Positions 6,186 to 12,198 of a stretch of DNA of 12,198 nt are shown in pieces. Source of the DNA: Hyphomicrobiales bacterium (GTDB lineage Bacteria; Pseudomonadota; Alphaproteobacteria; Rhizobiales; JAJFHC01); contig JAJFHC010000268.1 in NCBI GenBank assembly GCA_021775835.1, positions 1 through 12,198 of the forward strand, read 5' to 3'. Positions within the stretch are counted from its first letter, which is position 1. Each line of letters begins with the position of its first letter. The notes below the pieces were generated by a model that saw nothing but the letters and a program-made list of their open reading frames with translations, was not told the DNA's origin and ran no database searches. A program made the position numbers and the translations under genes.

Positions 6186-8390
6186 TCAGGCGGCCGATTT
6201 CATGATCAGCGGCAGTATCTGCTCGGGTGTTCCGTCATGGACGATGACGCCATGTTCGAAATAGATCACGCGATCGGCAAGTTTCATATGGCTGGGCCGG
6301 TGAGTCGTCATGACGACTGTCGAGTGTCCGCGCAGTTTGTGGAGTTTCTTCATCAGGGCACGGTCGCCGGCCTGGTCCAGGTTGTTGGCCGGTTCGTCGA
6401 ACAGGTAGACGGCGGCCTTTTTCACATAGGCTCGGGTCAGCATCAGCCGTTGTTTCAGGCCGTCGGGCATCATGCGCTGGAACTCGTTGGTCAGTCTCGT
6501 GGAGCGGCCTTCCGGCAGGGCGCCCTCGTAGTGCTGCATGCCGGCCTCGCCGCCGGCAATGGCAATGTCCCGGTCGCTTGCGGTTGGGTGGGACAGGCGC
6601 ACGTTCTGATCGACGGTGCCATAGAAAAACGTAATCATTTGAGGCACATATGCAATGGCATGACGGAGCTCTCCGACGTCGAGCTGGCGCAGGTCGAGGC
6701 CATCGATCTGAACCGCTCCGGCCTGCGGTGCATAAAGACCGGATATCACCTTCAGCAAAGTCGACTTGCCGGCACCGCTCGGTCCGGTAATGGCGACAAT
6801 CTGGCCGGGAGGTATGTTCAGAGAAACCCCCATCAAAGCGGGTTCGGAGCGTGGCGAATACCGGAACCCTACCCTCGTCAGCGAGATGGCGCCTTCGAAC
6901 GAGCGATAAAAGGACGGCAACTGACCTGGTTCGCGCTCCAGTTGGAGGCGCATAAGCTGGTTGACCTGACGGAAACTCTGGATCACCTGGCTAAGGCGAT
7001 TGAGACTCAGAAAGGCTGCCTGAACCGGGGCCAGAACCCTCCAGACAAGGGCCATGACGGCAATCAGGGCGCCAATGGTCATGTCGCCTGTCATGACACG
7101 CAAGGTGCCCACGCCAAGCGTCGCAACGCCGGCGGACATCACCAGCGACTGGGCGACGGTCTGGATCAGATGGCTGAACTGTTGCGACTTCAGGTTTCGT
7201 GAAATCGAGTCGGCCGCCAGATCCTTATAGCGGTCAAGCCAGATATCAGACGCTCCTGAATCCCTTATCGCGCGGTGTTTGGCCGCCATTTCGATCAAAA
7301 AATTCTGCATCCGGGACCGCGCTTCGCCGGTCGCTGTCACGTTCATCTTGGTCAAAGGGACAGTCAGAGCGGCCATAATGGCGAATATGACCACGAGACT
7401 GATCGGCACCCAAGCAACCGCCCCGCCAAAGATGATGATCGCGGTCAGAAACACCACCATGAACGGCAGATCAAGAACGGCGCTTGCCATTGTTCCGGTG
7501 AAGATATCCCGAATGCCCTCGAACTGTTTGAGCCGCGTGATCTGGGACCCGATCGCCGCGCGCTCCGACATGGCAATGGGCAGATGCAGAATCTGCTGGA
7601 AAGCGGCGGCACTAAGCAGGGAATCGCACCGGGCACCAACATAGGCGAGTGCCCGCGCCCGGACCGCCCGAAGCGCGAGTTCGGCCACGACCACGATCAG
7701 GACTCCGCCCAGGAAATACAGCAGAACATCGGGCGATCGGGTGCCAATGACCTTGTCGTAGACATTCATGACGTAGATCGGGATGGCCAGCGCAAACAGA
7801 TTGACAACAAACGTGATGGCCAGCAGAACAACGGCGAGTCGGCGAAATTTTCTCGCCAGAACAAACAGGTAACCGTGTTTGAGAACGTTCTTTTGCTGTT
7901 TCTCAATGTCAATTTCTGAAACAGTATAGAGCTTGCCGGAAAATTTCCGGGGATCGATGTTTAGGAATTCGTGTTGCTCGGAATCGAAGACATGCAACTC
8001 GTCTCCAACTCTTTCGAGGATAACGAACACCGCGCCTTTTGAGGTCTCGAACAGACATGGAAGCGCGTCATCGTGCACGTCGGAGAGGGCAAGCTTCTTA
8101 CGGACCGTGTCATAGTTCACGCGCGCGAGAAAAGCGCGCAGTTCACCGAGTGTGTCGATTTCGTCAAAATGCGGCAGCGCTTCCAGCAGGTGCCGGCCTT
8201 CACCGCGCCAACCCAACGCGGCCAGCAACGGATGAACGCACGCCCCAGGGCCTTTCCCCTCATCAATCTCGTGAAGTTTTTCGCTGCCAAAAACATCGTT
8301 AAGCTTTTGATATTGTTTGTGAACAGCGTTCACGGCCGCTTCGGCTTCGGTGCTGAGGTCACCCTCTTTCAATTCGGATACGTCCTTCAT
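6186..8390 (-). CDS. Type I secretion ABC exporter half-transporter with N-terminal C39-like domain and degenerate signature
   Basis: The 734-residue protein has three parts. Residues about 45-160 resemble the C39-like accessory domain of type I exporters (ACVHPLLAALGWRGEG, then LEALPHF and ELHVFDSEQ). A Cys is present at 51, but the catalytic His expected in a true C39 peptidase is absent, so it should bind substrate rather than cleave it. Residues about 180-465 are the six-helix exporter domain. Residues about 500-730 are the ATPase domain: Walker A GPSGAGKST (536-544, Lys542), Q-loop Gln584 in YVPQM, Walker B VYLFDE (661-666, Glu666), D-loop NNLD (669-672) and H-loop His697 in TTHRPS. The signature, normally LSGGQ, is MPDGL (641-645). 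Its ATG overlaps the TGA of the upstream ABC gene as ATGA (8387-8390), suggesting translational coupling and close to equal synthesis. It probably pairs with that protein to export the divergent cadherin-repeat protein. Confidence 0.92.
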   Translation of the reverse strand: MKDVSELKEGDLSTEAEAAVNAVHKQYQKLNDVFGSEKLHEIDEGKGPGACVHPLLAALGWRGEGRHLLEALPHFDEIDTLGELRAFLARVNYDTVRKKLALSDVHDDALPCLFETSKGAVFVILERVGDELHVFDSEQHEFLNIDPRKFSGKLYTVSEIDIEKQQKNVLKHGYLFVLARKFRRLAVVLLAITFVVNLFALAIPIYVMNVYDKVIGTRSPDVLLYFLGGVLIVVVAELALRAVRARALAYVGARCDSLLSAAAFQQILHLPIAMSERAAIGSQITRLKQFEGIRDIFTGTMASAVLDLPFMVVFLTAIIIFGGAVAWVPISLVVIFAIMAALTVPLTKMNVTATGEARSRMQNFLIEMAAKHRAIRDSGASDIWLDRYKDLAADSISRNLKSQQFSHLIQTVAQSLVMSAGVATLGVGTLRVMTGDMTIGALIAVMALVWRVLAPVQAAFLSLNRLSQVIQSFRQVNQLMRLQLEREPGQLPSFYRSFEGAISLTRVGFRYSPRSEPALMGVSLNIPPGQIVAITGPSGAGKSTLLKVISGLYAPQAGAVQIDGLDLRQLDVGELRHAIAYVPQMITFFYGTVDQNVRLSHPTASDRDIAIAGGEAGMQHYEGALPEGRSTRLTNEFQRMMPDGLKQRLMLTRAYVKKAAVYLFDEPANNLDQAGDRALMKKLHKLRGHSTVVMTTHRPSHMKLADRVIYFEHGVIVHDGTPEQILPLIMKSAA

Positions 8391-10222
8391 GCCGAAGCGC
8401 CCTTGTTGTTCTGCGCCTCGGTCGAGGGGTCTGCAGGCCGTGTGTACGCGTGGTCAAGCTGCAGCCGTCCATCGGCCAGTTCGAACACACGATCGGCGAG
8501 TTTGATAAACGACGGGCGCAACGACACGATGACAATCGTCATTTCACCTCGGAGCTTGTCCAGTCCCTCACGCAGCAAACGGTCACCACGGGCATCGAGG
8601 GAGCCGTTGGCTTCATCAAAAACAAGAACCTTGGGTTGCCGTGCCAGCGCTCGGGCGATCACGATCCTTTGCATCAGCCCGGAAGGCAGTTCTTCGGTAA
8701 TGCCTTCGCTGATCGGCGTGTCGTAGCCTTCAGGCAATCTGTGGATATCGGCTTCCAGGCCAATGAGCTGAGCTGCCTGACGGGCCGCGTCAATGGCTTC
8801 ACCGGTTCGAAACATGGTAATGTTCTGCAAAATCGTGCCGTGGAACATCGAAGAGGTCTGAGGCACGTAGGCAACCCATTCGGAAAGCGCCTTTTTCCAA
8901 GGGCCACAGACGTCGTATCCATCGATCCGGACTTCTCCTTCGCCCGGCTCGAATTGCCCGGCCATCATTCGAACCAGAGTCGACTTGCCGCATCCATCGT
9001 CGCCCTTGATGGCAATGATTTCACCCGGCGCCACTTCAAAACTGATGTCGTCCATCAACTTCGGGCTGTCCGGAGAATAGGAGAAACTCAGGTTCCGAAC
9101 CTTGATTTCACCGGTGCAGTCGGCAATCGGCCCCATTCCCGATTCCACGACCGTCGGCAGCGCGAACAGTTCTTCGATCCGGCGTTTGGCAATAGACAGA
9201 CTCTGCAATTGTGTCCAAAGGCCAAGCCCTTTAAGCAGGGGCTGGATCGTGCGTCCGGACAACAGCGTGCAGCATGCGAGCGTACCGACGGTAAGCGAGC
9301 CTTGGATCACGAAGATCGCACCTACAGAAACCACTGATATCATTGTCAGATTGGCAAAAAGGTTGCCAAAACTCTGGGCCGCGTTTCCCAGGACAATGGT
9401 CTTGTAGGCGGCGTTGACTCCGGTTTTCTGCAAGCGTTCAAACCGGCGCTGAAACTGTGGTTCCATGGCCATCGACTTGATCGTCTGGATGCCGCTCAAC
9501 GCTTCAATGATGAAGTCATACTTGCGGTCGTCGAAATCGGACCTGTTTTGCAGGACTTCGCGCAACGATCGGCCACACATCAACGTGGCGGTTCCCAGAA
9601 CGACAAACAAAATCAGCGGCACCAGCACGAGATAACCGCCGACAAATGCGATGAGCCCCAGGAATATGAAAATGAACGGCAGGTCGATCAGCAACAATCT
9701 GGATTGCCCGCCGTAAAACTCGCGCATGGCGTCCACGGCATTAAGGCGGTCGACGTGAACGCTCGGGGCGTCATTCTCGATCAGGTTTGACGGCGCGTTC
9801 AGAATTCGCTCAACAGCGGCGATACCGACATGGTGTTCGTAGCGGGCCGCGGACCATCCGACGAGATAGGCGCGGGCCACTTTCATGACGGTGTCCAGGA
9901 TAACCACGACACCAAGACCAATTAGAAGCAGGCCCAATGTGTCGTAGGACTGGTTGGGGAGAATTCTGTCATAGACCTGAAGGATGACCAACGGCAGGGC
10001 AAGGGCCAGCAGGTTGATAAAAACCGAACTGATCATGACCGCTGCGTGCAAAGGCGGTGCAGTGTCGGGCCTGCTCGTGGCCCCCGGCAACCAGTTTTTG
10101 TCCCGCAGAAGTCCTTCGATTCGGCTTACAGGCGAAGTGTCGTCGAGGGTGCTCTCAGCGCCTTTTTGAGGCACTGCCGATGACGGAACGTCACCCACAC
10201 CGGAATTATCGGTCGCCGCCAC
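8387..10222 (-). CDS. Second type I secretion ABC exporter half-transporter, degenerate signature and no H-loop histidine
   Basis: The 611-residue protein (numbered from the GTG at 10222) lacks a C39-like domain but has a Ser/Pro-rich N-terminus, the exporter membrane domain (about 55-350; PLHAAVMISSVFINLLALALP opens helix 1) and an ATPase domain (about 370-590). Walker A is GDDGCGKST (407-415, Lys413), the Q-loop is in YVPQT (Gln455), Walker B is VLVFDE (532-537, Glu537) and the D-loop is GSLD (540-543). The signature reads LPSGL (512-516) instead of LSGGQ, and the H-loop position is Leu568 in VSLRPS where THRPS is normal. The ATPase site using this protein's H-loop is therefore expected to be impaired. 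GTG at 10222 is preferred because GGGAG lies 7 bases before it; the longer frame from TTG at 10279 has no comparable ribosome-binding site. It is the first gene of the secretion operon, with a 4-bp overlap into the next ABC gene. Two-ABC type I systems are known, for example RtxB/RtxE of MARTX toxins. Confidence 0.9.
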   Translation of the reverse strand: MAATDNSGVGDVPSSAVPQKGAESTLDDTSPVSRIEGLLRDKNWLPGATSRPDTAPPLHAAVMISSVFINLLALALPLVILQVYDRILPNQSYDTLGLLLIGLGVVVILDTVMKVARAYLVGWSAARYEHHVGIAAVERILNAPSNLIENDAPSVHVDRLNAVDAMREFYGGQSRLLLIDLPFIFIFLGLIAFVGGYLVLVPLILFVVLGTATLMCGRSLREVLQNRSDFDDRKYDFIIEALSGIQTIKSMAMEPQFQRRFERLQKTGVNAAYKTIVLGNAAQSFGNLFANLTMISVVSVGAIFVIQGSLTVGTLACCTLLSGRTIQPLLKGLGLWTQLQSLSIAKRRIEELFALPTVVESGMGPIADCTGEIKVRNLSFSYSPDSPKLMDDISFEVAPGEIIAIKGDDGCGKSTLVRMMAGQFEPGEGEVRIDGYDVCGPWKKALSEWVAYVPQTSSMFHGTILQNITMFRTGEAIDAARQAAQLIGLEADIHRLPEGYDTPISEGITEELPSGLMQRIVIARALARQPKVLVFDEANGSLDARGDRLLREGLDKLRGEMTIVIVSLRPSFIKLADRVFELADGRLQLDHAYTRPADPSTEAQNNKGASA

Positions 10223-10485
10223 TCGGCTACTCCCACTACCAATCTCATGCCCCCGCTGACACCCGTGATACCGCGGCAATGTTTATTGTTCCGTTAACCG
10301 TGCCTCCAAAAGTGCACCAGCGTGTCGCAATAACGGCGAAAAAGTGGCGGCCCGTTACGGGAAATTAACGGGCAGGGCCTACTTCTGTAAGGACCGGGAC
10401 CAGATCGCGAACGGAATCGGTGTGCATTTTCCGTTTCGCAATCCGTGAAATCATCCAGAATTCCCGGTGGAGGCTGGGGCAAGAC
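10223..10485. promoter_or_regulatory. Divergent control region between the secretion operon and the adhesin gene
   Basis: These 263 bases hold the start signals of both the ABC-ABC-HlyD operon (minus) and the adhesin (plus). The hexamer CCGTTA or its complement TAACGG occurs at 10291-10296, 10331-10336, 10352-10357 and 10366-10371. The last two form an inverted repeat CCCGTTA/TAACGGG (10351-10357 and 10366-10372) with 8 bases between. A further CCGTTA lies at 6059-6064 before the HlyD gene. No convincing sigma70 boxes were identified by eye. A shared regulator, perhaps the response regulator at 3688-4347, is an inference. Confidence 0.45.
10230..10234 (-). promoter_or_regulatory. Ribosome-binding site that fixes the GTG start of the first ABC gene
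   Basis: GGGAG on the minus strand stands 7 bases before the GTG at 10222. The alternative TTG start at 10279 has no such sequence in front of it, so this site decides the start. Confidence 0.6.
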
Positions 10486-12198
10486 ATGAGTGACCAAAAA
10501 GATCCTTTCTTCGAAAATCCGGTTTCAGAATCCGGTGACGAAAAACAAAAAAACCAACCGGCGGCCAACGATGTGCCGATCGGAGACGATTCCGTCGTCC
10601 GCAAGGACCTCGACTACCCCAATCTTCACTTCGGGACCGCAATACAGCAGGACACGGTCCAGCAGGATAGTGCGGTTCAGGACGGCGACCCTGTCGATGC
10701 CGCCAGGTCAACACCCCAGACAACAGTCGAAAACAACGCAGCCAACGAAGACGCCCAAACGGTTCAGAAAGGTACACAGAGTGCCGATGATGGCGGCGTA
10801 CAGCCAGCAGACTCACGCGAGCAGCCCCGGCAAACCGAAGGCGTATCCGGCGCAGGCCTTCAGGGACCCGCAACGCAAGAGAATGATTCTCCATTGCCGC
10901 AACCCGCGGCAACCTCAACTTCGAGTGAGGACGCGCCCGAGTCCAACCCTTCCGGTGCACCGGTTGACAACACGGAGCAAGCGTCTGCACCAACCGATGG
11001 TTCAACAGACCCCGATGGCGAAGGCGAAACCGAAACTGAAACCGACCCCGAACCGTCGGATAATTCAGCGCCGACGGACTTAGCCGTATCCGGTGGGGAG
11101 ATTCCGGAGAATGCCGCCAACGGGAGTGTTGCGGCAACGCTGAGCACGGTCGATGCCGATCCCGGCGACACTTTCATCTTTACACTGTTGGACAGTGCCG
11201 GCGGGCGTTTCGCCATCAATCCCACGAGCGGAGAGATACTCGTCGCAGACGGTTCGCGCCTCAATCATGAAGACGCCGGTAGCCACGAAATCAACGTCCA
11301 GGTCACCGACTCCAGCGGCAACACCTATGAGGAAGCGATCACCATCGGAGTCGCCGATGTAAACGAGGACCCGACGGATGTTGCTCTGTCGGGAACCTCC
11401 GTCGACGAGAATTCGACGGGCGGAACAGCTGTTGCGACCCTCTCCGCCACGGACGAAGATTCCGGCGAGACCTTCTCCTATGCCCTCACCGACGACGCCG
11501 GTGGGCTGTTCGAAGTGGTTGGCAACGAGATCCGGGTCGTCGAAGGTGCTGATCTCGACCATGAGGGTGCCGATTCCCACAGTGTCACCGTCCAGGTGAC
11601 GGACGCCGGTGGCAATACATACTCCGAGACGGTGACGCTGAGCATCAACGATCTCAATGAAGGGCCTACTGACATTACGCTGAGTTCGACCTCTGTTGAC
11701 GAGAACGCGACTGGCGGAACCGCCGTCGCCACCCTCTCCGCCACGGACGAAGACTCCGGTGAGAGCTTCTCTTATGCCCTCACCGACGATGCAGGCGGGC
11801 TGTTCGAAGTCGTCGGCAACGAGATCCGGGTCGCTGAAGGCGCTGATCTTGATCATGAAGGTGCTGATAGCCACAGTGTCACCGTCCAGGTGACGGATGC
11901 CGGCGGCAATACATACTCCGAGACCGTGACGCTCAGCGTCAATGACCTGAATGAAGGCCCGACTGATATTGCGTTGAGTGCAACCTCAGTGGATGAGAAC
12001 TCTGCAGGCGGAACCGCCGTCGCAACGTTGAGTGCGACTGATGAAGACTCCGGCGAGAGCTTCTCTTATGCCCTCACCGACGATGCCGGTGGGCTTTTTG
12101 AAGTGGTCGGCAACGAGATCCGGGTTGCGGAAGGTGCTGACCTTGATCATGAGGGTGCTGACAGCCACAGTGTCACCGTCCAGGTGACGGATGCCGGT
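10486..12198 (+). CDS. Large cadherin-repeat adhesin, probable type I secretion substrate, N-terminal part (cut by window edge)
   Basis: From ATG at 10486 the frame is open to the last base: 571 codons, no stop, so the C-terminus with the expected secretion signal is missing. There is no N-terminal signal peptide. Residues 1-194 are acidic and low in complexity (many Asp, Glu, Gln, Pro, Ser, Thr; for example GEGETETETDPEPSD) and probably disordered. From residue 195 there are cadherin-like beta-sandwich repeats: R1 195-294 (100 residues, divergent), R2 295-392, R3 393-490 (98 each) and R4 491 onward. Each unit carries calcium-ligand motifs of the cadherin type: VDEN near the start, TDEDSGE or DADPGD in the middle and NDLNE or ADVNE at the domain joint. 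Such proteins are giant surface adhesins for biofilm or attachment. The divergent position beside an ABC-ABC-HlyD cluster makes it the likely cargo. Upstream GGTGGAGG lies about 12 bases and GGGG 6 bases before the ATG. I see no clear LapA-type retention module. Confidence 0.9.
   Translation, partial: MSDQKDPFFENPVSESGDEKQKNQPAANDVPIGDDSVVRKDLDYPNLHFGTAIQQDTVQQDSAVQDGDPVDAARSTPQTTVENNAANEDAQTVQKGTQSADDGGVQPADSREQPRQTEGVSGAGLQGPATQENDSPLPQPAATSTSSEDAPESNPSGAPVDNTEQASAPTDGSTDPDGEGETETETDPEPSDNSAPTDLAVSGGEIPENAANGSVAATLSTVDADPGDTFIFTLLDSAGGRFAINPTSGEILVADGSRLNHEDAGSHEINVQVTDSSGNTYEEAITIGVADVNEDPTDVALSGTSVDENSTGGTAVATLSATDEDSGETFSYALTDDAGGLFEVVGNEIRVVEGADLDHEGADSHSVTVQVTDAGGNTYSETVTLSINDLNEGPTDITLSSTSVDENATGGTAVATLSATDEDSGESFSYALTDDAGGLFEVVGNEIRVAEGADLDHEGADSHSVTVQVTDAGGNTYSETVTLSVNDLNEGPTDIALSATSVDENSAGGTAVATLSATDEDSGESFSYALTDDAGGLFEVVGNEIRVAEGADLDHEGADSHSVTVQVTDAG
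11368..12198 (+). repeat. Tandem 294-bp coding repeats (98-residue cadherin-like units)
   Basis: Three successive units start at 11368, 11662 and 11956, giving an exact 294-base period; the last is cut by the window edge after 243 bases. By hand count R2 and R3 share 90 of 98 residues, and R3 and R4 share 77 of 81. At DNA level R3 and R4 differ at about 37 of 243 positions, mostly silent. A more divergent first unit (100 residues) precedes them from 11068. The array certainly continues beyond the window. Confidence 0.95.

Noticed and set aside
6237..7919. Long plus-strand frames antisense to the ABC gene (321 and 214 codons)
   Set aside because: The minus strand encodes all ABC motifs in order; the plus frames show no domain and are GC-rich antisense shadows.
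10223..10279. N-terminal extension of the first ABC gene from a TTG at 10279
   Set aside because: No ribosome-binding site precedes it, whereas GGGAG stands 7 bases before the in-frame GTG at 10222.
10490..11083. A 197-codon plus-strand frame overlapping the adhesin N-terminus
   Set aside because: It lies in another frame of the adhesin gene, is extremely rich in Arg, Pro, Thr and Lys, and ends where the repeats begin; it is a shadow of a low-complexity coding segment.
11080..11874. A 264-codon open frame on the minus strand, antisense to the cadherin repeats
   Set aside because: It is a repetitive mirror of the repeat array: one unit without a stop in that frame gives no stop in the following ones. 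The plus frame has clear cadherin-domain composition and a start signal.
1..12198. CRISPR arrays, tRNA or rRNA genes, insertion sequences and phage genes
   Set aside because: Looked for on both strands; the only tandem repeats are the in-frame cadherin units, and no transposase, integrase or RNA-gene signature was seen.

Overview
The window looks like a chromosomal segment of a GC-rich alphaproteobacterium, probably a marine Hyphomicrobiales or Rhodobacter-type lineage. This rests on codon and base composition, a MmyB-like XRE regulator beside a small membrane protein, and a type I secretion/cadherin-adhesin locus. No sequence search was possible, so the taxon is an inference. I see no tRNA, rRNA, CRISPR array, insertion sequence or phage gene.

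Layout. (a) 1-540, minus: the N-terminal 180 residues of an exported TPR-repeat protein, cut by the left window edge, with its promoter in the AT-rich stretch 541-884. (b) 885-2201, plus: a complete class III PLP-dependent aminotransferase. (c) 2283-2711, minus: a four-helix membrane protein, divergent from (d) 2850-3653, plus, an XRE/MmyB-like regulator. A perfect 15-bp palindrome lies between c and d and is the best operator candidate in the window. (e) 3688-4347, minus: an orphan NarL/FixJ-type response regulator. (f) 4684-6024, 6186-8390 and 8387-10222, all minus: a type I secretion module made of a HlyD-family adaptor and two different ABC exporter half-transporters whose genes overlap by 4 bp. 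(g) 10486 to the right edge, plus: the first 571 codons of a large secreted protein, with a 194-residue acidic, low-complexity N-terminus followed by cadherin-like repeats of 98 residues. It is divergent from the secretion operon and is its obvious substrate candidate.

How they fit together. Regions e-g form a surface-adhesin locus. The two ABC proteins probably form a heteromeric inner-membrane exporter, the HlyD protein spans the periplasm to a TolC-type outer-membrane channel (not in the window), and the cadherin-repeat protein is exported without an N-terminal signal peptide. The response regulator lies downstream of the secretion genes on the same strand and may control them. The 263-bp divergent region between exporter and adhesin carries four copies of a CCGTTA/TAACGG hexamer, two of them forming an inverted repeat.

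The most unusual point is that both ABC ATPase domains have a degenerate signature motif (MPDGL and LPSGL instead of LSGGQ), and one also lacks the H-loop histidine, while both keep Walker A and the Walker B glutamate.
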